Of a stretch of 64,000 bases of DNA, positions 16,909 through 26,523 are shown piece by piece. The position numbers and the translations under genes are program-made. The stretch is from Paramacrobiotus metropolitanus (Eukaryota; Tardigrada; Eutardigrada; Parachela; Macrobiotidae), in NCBI RefSeq assembly GCF_019649055.1, contig NW_026570288.1:186001-250000 (forward strand), written 5' to 3'. The notes beneath the pieces were generated by a model, which ran no database searches, was not told where the DNA came from, and worked only from the letters and a program-made list of their open reading frames with translations. Position 1 is the stretch's first letter; every line of letters starts with the position of its first letter.

Positions 16909-19395
16909 CTATGTTTGTGGTGTGGTGGGTTTTGATGTTTTGGGCTTCTTTGTGGGTTTGGTCGATTTGACCGGTTCTGCCCGTCCTTCAGCGATCCTGT
17001 CGAGGATGTCCTTGTGTGCCTCGTCTTCGGCCACTTGAGCTTCTTCAAGTACTTCCTGAGCCGTTAACTTAGGCTTCTTAACCGTCCCGTACTTCCGCTT
17101 TGGAGCCGAGGGTTCAACTGTCTTATCGGTTGGGATTGTCGGGACCGGTGTGTCGGGTCGCTTCTTCACCGGTTTCGTCGCTTTTACCGGCTTCTCCTTC
17201 GGTACCTTAAGCTTCTCAGGCTTGGTTAAGGTAGCCTCGGGTTTTGCGGCTAAGTCCACTGACTTCTTCGGGTTAGCCTCGGATGATCCGGCTAAGTCCT
17301 TGGGTTTCTCCGGGATGGCCTCGGGTTCATCCTCTATCACAGCCTGCTTCTGCAGTTCCTGCAGGGCTGGTGTCTCGAAGTCCGACGGAGGCTTCTTCCT
17401 CGGTCGGCCACGTTTTCCTTTTGGTTTGGAGGGTTCCACTGGACTTAGTTTGTCGGACGGACCCTTATTGGGGTCCTGAACCGACGTTAAGTCCGGTTTC
17501 TGAGGCTCCTTTGTCGGTTCCTTTGGCTTCTTTTCGGTTGAGTTAGCCTTTCGGGCCCGGGTATTGCGAGCGGGCTGACCCTCATGGGGGTACGGCACCG
17601 TTGCAAGGTTATTACCCGGGGATACCTCGGATTTCTTCTGGCCGTAAGATCGGGTGATCCGCCGACGCTTGTTGCTTGGATGATGCTTACATCTATCCAC
17701 GGCGACAACATCTTCCTTTCCGGTTTCGACGTTGCGGAGCCAAAGGTTGTTGGGTCCTTTATAGTTGAGTACCGTCCATACTCCATCGTACCGTTCCTTC
17801 CTGGTAGGATCCTTATTGGGATACTCTACCAGGACGAGGTCTCTCTTCTGGAAGTCCGGTATGGATTTCTTCTTGTTGTAGAGTTCGGCTGCTTTCTGGA
17901 AGGCTTCGTCGATATTTGTCTTCGCGATGTCGTGAGCCCTCCGGAGCCGTTCCTTCATCCTTCTGATGTATTGTTCCTTGTCGGTGTAGTGTTCCGGTGC
18001 GTTGGTTCCGGTGATGACGTCCTGAGGTATGGTCATCTCACGTCCGTACAGCATGTAGTAGGGTGAGAACCCGGTGGTCGCATGTTTGGCTCGGTTGATT
18101 CCGCATACTACGTACTGTAGGTTCCGGTGCCATCGGTGACCATCCTTGGCGTCGCATTCCTTCCGAATTCCGTCCCAGATCGTCTGCATGGAACGTTCGA
18201 CTTGGCCTTGACCCTCTGGGTGGTAGGCTGTTCCGAAGGTATGCTCGATCCCGAAGATCCTGGCCACTTTGGCGAAGGTCTTAGCCGTGAAGTGGGATCC
18301 TTGGTCGGTGTGGAGGTGGGTCGGCATGCCGTATTTCAAGACGACATCCTCCACGAAGAATTTTTCGAACTCCTTTGCCGAGTTAGTCTTGGTCGCTCGG
18401 GCTATGGTGAACTTGGTGAACTGGTCGGTAACGACCGCGATATATTGGTATCCTTTCGACTCAGTCCGAGGTAAAGGTCCTTTAAAGTCCGCGTAGATTC
18501 GGAACCATGGTTCACCGACCTCCATCTTCTGGAGTTTACCGGGTGGTTTAGTCCGAGGCTTGGTCACCAAGGTACACCGGGGGCAGTTATCCACGTAGTC
18601 GTGAATGTCGGATAGCATCCGGTCCCAGTAGTACCGAAGCTTCGCTGCCTCCAGTGTCTTCACGCGGCCGAAGTGGTTGCCGGTTTTTCCGTCGTGAAGT
18701 GCTCGGATGATGCCTTTTCGCATGAAGAGCGGGACCACGAACCGTCGTTCCAACTTGGTGTTGTGGGTGGTCAGCCGGTACAATAGGCCTCCGCTCATTT
18801 GGTAATGTTCCAACAATGGCGACTTGTGGTCCAGCTGGTCCTGGTTTTCCAGCTCATCGATCTTTTTCCGGAGGTGAGGGTCCCGGAGTTGCAGTCTGCC
18901 TAACTCCTTATTGGACTCCATCGGCTTTTCTTCTTCTTCGTCCTCGGGTTCGCCTTGTGAGCCCGGGACCTCCGGTCCGTTAACCTCGGTAGTCCGTACC
19001 TTTGCGGTTTCGACCCTAGACTCGCCTTGTGAGCCCGGGTCGTCCGGTACGACTACGTTGATTACCCTTACATATGGGGTAGACAGGTCGTTCCAGTCCG
19101 AGATGACCTTACATCCGGGCAGCGGAGTTGCTTTTGGAACGGGGCGACGCATATTTGTGGTCTGCCTCCATTCAGCTGCCACTCGGAGAGACCTTATTTT
19201 AGCCTCGTCCGTCCAGCCTCCGGGCTCGAGTATGAGGTCCGGATGTCTTCGGCTCTTTTCCTTGATTTCGTGTCTTTGTACCCGGAGAGACCTTATTTTG
19301 ATCTCATCCTTGAAGTCCTCAAAATTAGGTACCTGGTCCAATTCTTCATGGGGGTCGTTATCGTTCAAGGGGCCACCGAGACAGAGCATCCGCAT
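16909..19395 (-). CDS. Integrase with long basic AT-hook tail
   Basis: Integrates the cDNA. In order: a linker with two KIRSLRV repeats, then the HHCC zinc domain (ALHDGKTGNHFG, then NCPRC), then the catalytic core with D (IYADFKGP), D (HTDQGSHF) and E (GQGQVERS), then a C-terminal beta domain of the GPY/F type (DGVWTVLNYKGPNNLWL). A ~260-residue K/P-rich tail follows, with GKRGRPRKKPP, a classic AT-hook core. The stop is TAG at 16909-16911. The N-terminal end overlaps the RNase H frame, and the two meet at a CCCC run near 19373, where the frame changes by one. Most Ty3 integrases end soon after the GPY/F module or carry a chromodomain. Here no chromodomain is seen and the tail may do the chromatin targeting. 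Confidence 0.9.
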   Translation of the reverse strand: MRMLCLGGPLNDNDPHEELDQVPNFEDFKDEIKIRSLRVQRHEIKEKSRRHPDLILEPGGWTDEAKIRSLRVAAEWRQTTNMRRPVPKATPLPGCKVISDWNDLSTPYVRVINVVVPDDPGSQGESRVETAKVRTTEVNGPEVPGSQGEPEDEEEEKPMESNKELGRLQLRDPHLRKKIDELENQDQLDHKSPLLEHYQMSGGLLYRLTTHNTKLERRFVVPLFMRKGIIRALHDGKTGNHFGRVKTLEAAKLRYYWDRMLSDIHDYVDNCPRCTLVTKPRTKPPGKLQKMEVGEPWFRIYADFKGPLPRTESKGYQYIAVVTDQFTKFTIARATKTNSAKEFEKFFVEDVVLKYGMPTHLHTDQGSHFTAKTFAKVARIFGIEHTFGTAYHPEGQGQVERSMQTIWDGIRKECDAKDGHRWHRNLQYVVCGINRAKHATTGFSPYYMLYGREMTIPQDVITGTNAPEHYTDKEQYIRRMKERLRRAHDIAKTNIDEAFQKAAELYNKKKSIPDFQKRDLVLVEYPNKDPTRKERYDGVWTVLNYKGPNNLWLRNVETGKEDVVAVDRCKHHPSNKRRRITRSYGQKKSEVSPGNNLATVPYPHEGQPARNTRARKANSTEKKPKEPTKEPQKPDLTSVQDPNKGPSDKLSPVEPSKPKGKRGRPRKKPPSDFETPALQELQKQAVIEDEPEAIPEKPKDLAGSSEANPKKSVDLAAKPEATLTKPEKLKVPKEKPVKATKPVKKRPDTPVPTIPTDKTVEPSAPKRKYGTVKKPKLTAQEVLEEAQVAEDEAHKDILDRIAEGRAEPVKSTKPTKKPKTSKPTTPQT

Positions 19396-20289
19396 TATCG
19401 CAGAAAACTCCAGGTTTGTACTCGATGGTAATGTCCTTGCCTTGCAGAGCCAAAGCCCACCGTGTTAACCGGGGGTTGATGCCGGGTCTATTGGACTCAC
19501 AGCGCATCAGGTTCTGTAAGGCTCGGTGATCCGTTTTGACGGTGAAGGTTCCGTGGTCAATGAAGTGTTTGAACTTCTGGACGGCCCAAACTACGGCTAG
19601 GCATTCCCATTCGGTGACTCCGTAGTTCTTCTCGGCTCCATGGAGAACTCGGCTGGCAAATGCTACGGGGTGGTCTTCTTGTGACAACACCGCGCCAAGT
19701 CCGGCTCCACTGGCATCACATTCGATTACTGTCTTCTTGGTCGGGTCGAACTTTGCGAGTACCGGGGCTGTGGTTAGAGCCTCTTTGATGCCGTTGAACT
19801 CCGCTGTATGGTCGTCCGTCCAGTCTGTCCGGATGGAATTAGTCTTCCGAAGGAGTTCGTACATCTTCGATGTCCGTTGGGCATAATTACGGATGAATTT
19901 CCGGTAGTAGTTGGCCAACCCGAGGAACGACCGCAATTGGCGTTCTGTTCGCGGGGGTTGGTGTTGCGCAATAGCCGCTACCTTTTCGTCGTCGGTTTGG
20001 ACTCCGGCTTTGCTGAGGACATGTCCGAGGAAGGGTAACTTATCCGTTCCAACCTCGCACTTCGAGGGTTTGATGGTGAACCCGGCCTCAAGTAGGCAGT
20101 CCAGGGTGGCTCGGAAGGCTTCCTTGAATTCTTCAAAGGTCCGGCCGAAGAAGATGATGTCATCGATGTACGCAAAACACCTTTCTTGCGGGCTTTTGCA
20201 GTTATCTTATCGACATGCATCTGGAAGGTTGCGGGTCCGTTACAGACTCCGAACGGCATCCGGTTAAACCTGTACATGCCTTCTGGCGT
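19358..20289 (-). pseudogene. Reverse transcriptase C-terminal part and RNase H (interrupted)
   Basis: After the nested insertion the frame resumes with MYRFNRMPFGVCNGPATFQM. About 90 bases later it breaks by one at a T-run (near 20185), just before the catalytic YIDD motif, which is read in the other frame. Then follow the thumb and connection (LRSFLGLANYYRKFIRNYA) and RNase H with D (ECDASGAG), E (TEWECLAVVWA) and D (KTDHRAL). It ends at ALSRWPLER. This copy cannot make a functional RT because of the insertion and frame break. Confidence 0.88.
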
Positions 20290-20298
20290 AACGAAGGT
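20290..20298. repeat. 9-bp TSD of nested non-LTR element, left
   Basis: AACGAAGGT, repeated at 23529-23537. Both copies lie in the RT codons around TTFV of the host retrotransposon. Confidence 0.85.
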
Positions 20299-23200
20299 GA
20301 GATTTATTAGCGCAAGCCAGTTTCACTCACACAGAATATAAAGAAAACAGAAATAATTACAGTAAAAATATTTCCTTAAATTTCTCGGCTCCATCCATGG
20401 TTCCGAGTACGGAAGCAGCGTTGCCTCTTTGGATTTCAATCGACAAACGCTGACGGAGAAATTCGAGTGAGCGAAGCTCGCCAGTATGCTGCTGTAATCG
20501 TTTGCCAATTTCCTTCACTAAAAGTGATGCCGACTTTCCCCAGGGACCAAAAGTCTCGAATGCAAGAGGCGCAAAGATGTATCGGCCCTCCAGATAAGCA
20601 TACAACTTGGCTTTTTTATCTTCCGCCTGCGCTGCTGCGGATCCGGCGGCAGCCGAAGTAGACTTTATATGGGACAAGGCGACAGTATCCACGCAGGTCA
20701 CGTCCCATGCCAAGCACATGCCACGTTTCCAGGCAAACGTAGTGCATCCGTCTGGGCGGCGACCGGACGTATGGGACGTACCACGCGGTTCCAGTTTTGC
20801 TGGGACGCCCGCTGAAACCAACGATCGGCACACAATGCTGTTAAGTCCACCGTGTCTAGGATGACGTCTAGCGGAAAATGAGCATGACAGTCCGTGGTGG
20901 CCATATACATCTACGGGCTTGTGACATTTCGCGCATAGATGTGCTTCGCAAATGATAGCGCCTAACCTGAGCCCAACTGATATCTTCAGGGTGTCGTCGT
21001 CCAGGAGGTTGCCGATGTGAGCTGAAGGCAAAGCATTCAACCAAATGCCAGCTTCCGGTTTTGATTGTGCGAGGAGTCTGGCCCTGTTTATTTCATCTTC
21101 ATGAAAGATCTCAAGCAATGTGGACAGCGATGCATTACATAACGGTAAATCCCACGTGCGTTGTGAATTCCTGAAAGAGGCCTCCGGGAGTTCCGTCTGC
21201 CGGGATTTAGCTTTCCACGACTGCCGTGCGCTTTCAGCGTCCACTGCCGGGTGATGAGGAAGCAGTTGCGGCATTAGTTCGGATACGGAATGAATCGAAG
21301 CCAAATAGGCTGGGAGGGATAATTCTTCCGCCCGACGGATGCCGATACCGCCTCTACTCACTGGTAATGACGCTTGCCGCCAACACGGGTAATCGTTTTG
21401 GTTTGTTCGCACATTGCATAATATCTGAAAACACTCCCGCATCGCTTCGTCCAACTGATAAAGCTGTTGTGGCTGCTTCCAAGCGTTGCAACATCGCAGC
21501 ATGTACATTATTTTTGGGGCACCGAGGCAGTTCTTTAAGAGGAATAATGCCTGGTGCCGGGGGAGGAGCTCCAGTCTCGCGCAAGCCATTTTCAACGTGG
21601 TAGCCTTCTCGGCGATAGCTGGGCCGATAGCGTCGTCCAGAACGGGAGCGCCTAGCAATGAAAATGTCGCACTGGTTAAGATTCGCAGACTGGGGTACTT
21701 TTCTCGAAAACTGTCCACGACTTCCTGCTGAGCTTCCTCTGATCCACCGCAGACGTAAAGCTCGCATTTCGCTTCGTTAACAATCAGACCGATAGCCCGT
21801 GCACGTTCGGTGATCTGATCAAACGCATGGGCCACTGCCGCAGGCTTACCGCCCAAGGTACCGTCATCTAAGAACCACGCATTCAGGTCCGCTATCAGAT
21901 CCGCTATAACCGGTTGTAGCGCTAGACAAAACAATAGCGGTCCCAAAGGATCACCCTGCTGAACCCCGGATTCAGACGACAGCAGGAACTGCTCCAGAAA
22001 AAGCCACGAGTGGTTTCCGTAAGCTAACTGGAGAAATTTGCCATATTCAGGGAGGTGCAATTTACCGGCGTTTAACACAGCTTCCCGTGACACGGTATTA
22101 AAAGCATTTCTGAAATCAATTTTCAGTATTGCCGTGGGCGTCGCTGTTGAGGACTCCGCAAAAAGTCTGGTGGCGTGCACAATGGCTTCAGCCCCGCCGC
22201 GAACGTTGAAGCCGAGTTGCTGAGGCGACAGGACAGCTGTTACACGGTCGGCCACTCTGGAGCAGATAATTTTTGCTATCAGTCTCCGTAGCGTCAGACC
22301 AACCGCTATCGGGCGCAGGCCACCATCTTTCTTGCGTAAAGCAAGCAGCTTTCCACCAAATAACACAGGGCGAACATCGTCTGGTAGAGTTCCGTCGACC
22401 AACAGATTCAGTACGGCTGCGAGCGATTCACACAAAGGTTTAGAATGATCGTCCAGTTTGTGACCCACCATGTCGAGCAAATGCTGAGGACGCAAAGAGT
22501 CTGGTCCGGCTGCTGATCCCCCCGGAAAAGCATGTATGGCAGAGAAAACTTCGGCTGCGGTTACAGGTGGCGCTGCGTTCGTTGGCGGGTCGAGCTGAGC
22601 CGTAGTTGGTGGGGGCGGACTTTCGGGGTGTTTTTCTCTCAACTCCTGTAGAACGATGGGAGAAGGGGAAGCGATGGCGTCGGTGGATAGGATGAGGCGC
22701 ATGGCTCCGGAAATGCAGCCGTCATCGATCTTTTGGCCAACCCGACGGGCCAGATCTTCGTCGACAGAGCGTTTCTTCGTGGTACTTGGGGGTGGTGTGG
22801 GAGGGGGTTCTTCATCCCGATCATAAGACCCTACATTCCTCTTCACAACGGAAGCAAGTGACTCGTTTCGTTCGGGTTTGGCCTTTGGTGGAACGCGTAA
22901 CGTTGTTGAGGCGAAGGCGAACAACTTCAGCCACGAGGTTTTGTCGTTTTTACTGGCGACCCGCTGGAGAGCTGCCTGGAGAGAGGCTCTGGCGGCCGGC
23001 CGGGCGCCGTGTGGGATACGACGCATGACACGCTCCTTCGAGGGCTGAAACGGAGCTTCTGTCGTAGGTGGCGTAGGCGCAGCTCCGGCGGCATTGGTCG
23101 CTGCCGCACTTTGAACTGGAAGGGTAGATGCGCGCCGCTGGCATGCTTCTTTGTGCTTGGTGATCCCGATACCTTTTGAAAAACGATTCTGGCAGAACGG

Positions 23201-23528
23201 GCACTGCTGATCGCGTGGCTTTGTTTTCACCATATCTGGGATCCAAATGAAGAGCGACTAACCTGTTGGGATAAGGGGGACGCGGGATGCTAGGAGGATC
23301 AGGTCCGCCGGACCCGTAAGGTAGTGGGATCCCGTTACGAGGCGATCCGCACCACGGTTAGATCCTCCCTGCCACCCTTACAACCAAGAGGGAACAATCC
23401 CCGATTTGGTGCACAGGGAAATTATGCGCTTGAGATGAGCATGGTTCCGTATGGTACATCAAAAATCCACATCCAAAGGAACACTCCAATGTATTACAGA
23501 CTCCTCTCTGTGATTGCTACCGAAGGAC
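20299..23528 (-). mobile_element. Nested non-LTR retrotransposon (3.2 kb) inserted in RT
   Basis: Flanked by the 9-bp duplication AACGAAGGT. One long ORF (20357-23233), ~295 bp 5' UTR and ~58 bp 3' UTR ending AATAAATCTC without a poly(A) tail. Base composition differs from the host element and it has none of the TATTG-loop hairpins. The ORF is intact, so the insertion looks recent relative to the decay of copy 1. A 3' fragment of a related element lies at 52426-52725. Confidence 0.9.
20357..23233 (-). CDS. Non-LTR RT with N-terminal zinc finger and restriction-like endonuclease
   Basis: 958 residues from ATG 23233. An N-terminal zinc finger (CPFCQNRFSKGIGITKHKEA plus C) is followed by an A/P/T-rich linker. 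The RT has GGSAAGPDSLRPQHL, LRKKDGGLRPIAVG, KIDFRNAFNTVSRE, VQQGDPLGPLLF and a catalytic box FLDD (usually YADD). After the thumb come a CCHC-like knuckle (CAKCHKPVDVYGHHGLSC) and RRPDG...WDVTCVD, matching the PD...D pattern of the restriction-like endonuclease of R2-type elements. It ends FLRQRLSIEIQRGNAASVLG. Single-ORF layout with RLE puts it in the R2-like superfamily. I cannot name the clade. Confidence 0.85.
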   Translation of the reverse strand: MVKTKPRDQQCPFCQNRFSKGIGITKHKEACQRRASTLPVQSAAATNAAGAAPTPPTTEAPFQPSKERVMRRIPHGARPAARASLQAALQRVASKNDKTSWLKLFAFASTTLRVPPKAKPERNESLASVVKRNVGSYDRDEEPPPTPPPSTTKKRSVDEDLARRVGQKIDDGCISGAMRLILSTDAIASPSPIVLQELREKHPESPPPPTTAQLDPPTNAAPPVTAAEVFSAIHAFPGGSAAGPDSLRPQHLLDMVGHKLDDHSKPLCESLAAVLNLLVDGTLPDDVRPVLFGGKLLALRKKDGGLRPIAVGLTLRRLIAKIICSRVADRVTAVLSPQQLGFNVRGGAEAIVHATRLFAESSTATPTAILKIDFRNAFNTVSREAVLNAGKLHLPEYGKFLQLAYGNHSWLFLEQFLLSSESGVQQGDPLGPLLFCLALQPVIADLIADLNAWFLDDGTLGGKPAAVAHAFDQITERARAIGLIVNEAKCELYVCGGSEEAQQEVVDSFREKYPSLRILTSATFSLLGAPVLDDAIGPAIAEKATTLKMACARLELLPRHQALFLLKNCLGAPKIMYMLRCCNAWKQPQQLYQLDEAMRECFQILCNVRTNQNDYPCWRQASLPVSRGGIGIRRAEELSLPAYLASIHSVSELMPQLLPHHPAVDAESARQSWKAKSRQTELPEASFRNSQRTWDLPLCNASLSTLLEIFHEDEINRARLLAQSKPEAGIWLNALPSAHIGNLLDDDTLKISVGLRLGAIICEAHLCAKCHKPVDVYGHHGLSCSFSARRHPRHGGLNSIVCRSLVSAGVPAKLEPRGTSHTSGRRPDGCTTFAWKRGMCLAWDVTCVDTVALSHIKSTSAAAGSAAAQAEDKKAKLYAYLEGRYIFAPLAFETFGPWGKSASLLVKEIGKRLQQHTGELRSLEFLRQRLSIEIQRGNAASVLGTMDGAEKFKEIFLL

Positions 23529-23537
23529 AACGAAGGT
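23529..23537. repeat. 9-bp TSD of nested non-LTR element, right
   Basis: AACGAAGGT, matching 20290-20298. Confidence 0.85.
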
Positions 23538-23940
23538 TGTCATGTCCTTCGAGGCTTCGTCCATTGGGATCTGCCAAAAACCGGATTGGCAATCTACCTT
23601 GCCGTAATATTCCATCCCGGCGCACTTGTCCAGTAGTTCATCCGGGTTCGGAAGGGGGTAGTTGTTCTTTTTGGTTACTGCATTCAACTTAATGTAGTTG
23701 ATGCAGAACCTGGTTCCGACGGAGCCGTCCGGGTTTTTCTTGGCTGCCAAGACCACGGGGAAGCTCCATGCTGCGTCGGAGGGTTCGATCACTCCTTGGT
23801 CCAGCATCTCTTGGACATGTTTGGAGATGAATTCACGACCCTTCCAACTGGTTCTAGTTGGGTTCATCTTTAAAGGCTTTGCACCTTGGACGTCGATGAC
23901 GTGAGTGACTCCCTTGACGTCACCGTAGGGTCGTTTTGAG
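23529..23940 (-). pseudogene. Reverse transcriptase N-terminal part (fingers/palm)
   Basis: Reads YGDVKGVTHVIDVQGAKP, then SKHVQEMLDQGVIEPSDAAW, SFPVVLAAKKNPDGSVGTRF, LPNPDELLDKCAGMEYYGKV and DCQSGFWQIPMDEASKDMTT, the fingers and first catalytic Asp of a Ty3-type RT. It is cut after TTFV by the nested element. The frame differs from the upstream spacer ORF; the change lies near 23940 at a CCC. Confidence 0.9.
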
Positions 23941-25651
23941 GTTGGAAAACAAGCCGATACTCCCATGCGATGTCCCGTAGAACTTGTCGCTGCTCATCGG
24001 TTAAGTTGTCACCGAGCTTCATGGAGTTAATGGCTTTCTTTTGTTCTTCGACGGTTGCCGGGTCTTCGTCACCTTCTTGGGTAAGTCGGACCCGGGCCTT
24101 TTGGTCGTCCGTCATATGTTCGTACGGCTCGACTCGACCCATTGGGGTTCCTTTCCGGATGGTTATATCCTTATTAGTATGGTTAGCCACGAGGATGGTG
24201 AACTTCTTCCCGTCATGTGGGGTCGGACCATCCTTCATCTCGATACCTTCCGCTAAGGCTTCTTCCGAGCCGAGGTACATCAGGTACTTGTTTTTAGCGG
24301 GGTCGACTTCTATGTCGAGGGTTACCGTAACTTCGACGATAGCCCTGGGAAGTAGCTGGACCTTCTGCTGGGTCCGTACCGTAGTGGCGTCATATTGTGT
24401 CGTCCTCGATAAGCTGTATGGCCGGTCCCCATGTTGTGAGACCCGGGCTACTCCCATCGGGATTTCCCATTCGATCCCTTCATTGTCGGGCTCGAACCCG
24501 TAGGTGTCGCTGTAGTGCATGTATCCGATCTTCGCACCCCTTCGGAGTACCTGGTTGTACTCAGTCGCGTTTTGGATCTTGATCCAAGCGGTATCGCAAG
24601 TTGGTCGGATCTCAATGGTGTCTTCGATCGGCCGAACTCCGGAGTGCTTCCGCCGGAAAGACTCGAAATGGATATCCCGGTGAGGGGCCATGCTCTTAAG
24701 GGTTCGCACCAGTACGGCACATGTTGAAAAGGGTGGTAAGGTACACTTGTTCTCAATGAACACGGGCTGTCGGTATTCATCCTTATCCTCGGTATGGAGC
24801 TGAAGACGATTGACGGTTGGGCCCGTGGCTATTGGCTTCGTCCTCCGTGCCCGTTTCCATGGGTTATAGACGGTGGTCTCGGACTTAGTCTGTCGTACCG
24901 AGGCTGCCTTCGGTTTAGCCGAGGCTCCGTCTGGACTTGTATTTTTGTCGGGTTCAACCGGGTTACCTCCGACGAATGTCGCCTGTTGGGCAATCTGTTC
25001 GTCGTCGGTCTGAGATACCCGTTGTCCCGCCGCACGGACGTCATACGTGGGACTGCCTTCCGAGGACTCAGTTTCGGAGGTGTTAGAGTCCTGTTCTAGG
25101 GCCGTGTCGCTGGACGTAGCCGAGGTTACTAGGCTGTCACCCGGGTGGGAAACCGTAATTGCGGTTAACTCAGCCCGTCGTTGGCCCGAGCCTCCGTTCT
25201 GAGGTTGCTGGGCTTCCTTTAAGGGTTCGTTGCCGGACGATCCGCCTTTTGGGGGTTCGTCCGGGGGTGTGTCGATTCCTACCCACTGAACCGAAGGATC
25301 GAAGCCTATGTCATTATCATCGTCGTCATCAGAAGTATCCGATGAGTTGTTATCTGAAGGGTCGGATGGCTCATTATCAGAGTCAGTGTCCGGTGAGTCA
25401 CTTGTACTCTGTACGTCCGAGGCTTCCGAGTCCCAATCTCCGAATTCGTCGGTTTCGCCTTCCACCGCTGTTCCGGCGGATGGTCCAAGTAGACCGTCAG
25501 TAACCCTAGTTGGGGTCTGCTGAGTCGGTCCTTCCCACCTTCTCGGTTCGGGAGGTCCAGGGGATGGTGGCCTACCATGCTCCCAGACTTCTTCATTCCG
25601 AGTTCTGAGGGCTTGAACGATCGCTCCATTGTTTTCATGGCAGACGGGCAT
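23870..25651 (-). CDS. Pol spacer between protease and RT, acidic plus beta-rich
   Basis: Up to 593 codons in one frame. The N-terminal half is acidic and S/D-rich (DTDSDNEPSDPSDNNSSDTS). The second half looks beta-rich: two units with ENKCTLPPFSTCAVLV and LPRAIVEVTVTLDIEV, followed by TNKDITIRKGTPMGRVEPY and a helical end before RT. This resembles the barrel-like spacer found between protease and RT in several invertebrate Ty3 elements. The true coding part is probably about 23940-25640, entered from the 25306-26523 frame by a -1 change. No catalytic motif seen. Confidence 0.65.
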   Translation of the reverse strand: MPVCHENNGAIVQALRTRNEEVWEHGRPPSPGPPEPRRWEGPTQQTPTRVTDGLLGPSAGTAVEGETDEFGDWDSEASDVQSTSDSPDTDSDNEPSDPSDNNSSDTSDDDDDNDIGFDPSVQWVGIDTPPDEPPKGGSSGNEPLKEAQQPQNGGSGQRRAELTAITVSHPGDSLVTSATSSDTALEQDSNTSETESSEGSPTYDVRAAGQRVSQTDDEQIAQQATFVGGNPVEPDKNTSPDGASAKPKAASVRQTKSETTVYNPWKRARRTKPIATGPTVNRLQLHTEDKDEYRQPVFIENKCTLPPFSTCAVLVRTLKSMAPHRDIHFESFRRKHSGVRPIEDTIEIRPTCDTAWIKIQNATEYNQVLRRGAKIGYMHYSDTYGFEPDNEGIEWEIPMGVARVSQHGDRPYSLSRTTQYDATTVRTQQKVQLLPRAIVEVTVTLDIEVDPAKNKYLMYLGSEEALAEGIEMKDGPTPHDGKKFTILVANHTNKDITIRKGTPMGRVEPYEHMTDDQKARVRLTQEGDEDPATVEEQKKAINSMKLGDNLTDEQRQVLRDIAWEYRLVFQPQNDPTVTSRESLTSSTSKVQSL

Positions 25652-26523
25652 TCTAGGGCCATGTATTCCTGATCCGGGGCTTGTGCCCGTGTATTAGCTA
25701 GGCGGCCCCCGTTTTGTGGGTGCACAGCCTCGGCTAACCTTACTTTCTTGGCCTGGTGCCAGTTACAAGGCTCAATCGGAGGTTCAGAGTCCGGTACGAC
25801 CCTAGTTATACGGGTGTCTTCTCCGTATCGACTCCAAAAGGAGGCAGTATCCAGGGTACCGAAGTGGTAAGGGTCCCGGAAGTGCCACATAAGGCGTCGG
25901 CCCAGTTCATGGGACTGGATCTCCAGTAGCGCCGGTATGGGGAGCTGATGTTCCACAAATTGTGCGTGGAGTACGATCCGCTCTTCTTCCCATTCGATGA
26001 TCTCTTCTTCTAAGGCTTCGGTTAGGTTAATTACCTCCTGGCATTCCTCCCTTGCAGCTCGGATCTGATCATCCGTCCTTGCGCCGACTCGATCGAGTGC
26101 GAGTCTTATGCCGATCGTCCGGGTTTCAAGGAGGTGTCGAATGCCGGAAAACCAGGTTCGGTACCTTTGGTTAAGTATACCAGAGGCCGATGCCTCTGGT
26201 ATCGGGATAGACTTTAGTATCCCTCGGACTGGTTCCAATCGGGTCGTCCGTACTTTCGCCAAGTATTGTTCGATGGCGTTATGGATCTGCAGCTCCGTTA
26301 CGAGGCTTCGTTCGGTATCCGAGCATTGCGGGCAGACCGGGGGTCCGGGGTTCATCGGGTGATCAAGCCGATTTATCCGAGCCTCATTCGCTGCCGTGCC
26401 CGATGCCTCTGGTATCGGGATAGGCTGCACTACACCCGAAGATGGGTTCCGCTGACCCTCATTGGGGGTCGTTCGTTGGCGCCCGGATGAAGACAAACTT
26501 GGAATGCAAGTAGTCGCATCCAA
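25306..26523 (-). CDS. Pol segment downstream of protease
   Basis: The natural-looking part is about 25650-26460. It has CPQCSDTERSL (a single CxxC), a direct repeat of the PIPIPEAS word, a helical stretch (LTEALEEEIIEWEEERIVLH) and TRITRVVPDSEPPIEP. The protease frame ends at a CCCCC run near 26460 and this frame takes over one base on. Downstream of 25650 the 23870-25651 frame looks natural instead. Function not recognised. Confidence 0.6.
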   Translation of the reverse strand: MDATTCIPSLSSSGRQRTTPNEGQRNPSSGVVQPIPIPEASGTAANEARINRLDHPMNPGPPVCPQCSDTERSLVTELQIHNAIEQYLAKVRTTRLEPVRGILKSIPIPEASASGILNQRYRTWFSGIRHLLETRTIGIRLALDRVGARTDDQIRAAREECQEVINLTEALEEEIIEWEEERIVLHAQFVEHQLPIPALLEIQSHELGRRLMWHFRDPYHFGTLDTASFWSRYGEDTRITRVVPDSEPPIEPCNWHQAKKVRLAEAVHPQNGGRLANTRAQAPDQEYMALECPSAMKTMERSFKPSELGMKKSGSMVGHHPLDLPNREGGKDRLSRPQLGLLTVYLDHPPEQRWKAKPTNSEIGTRKPRTYRVQVTHRTLTLIMSHPTLQITTHRILLMTTMIMT

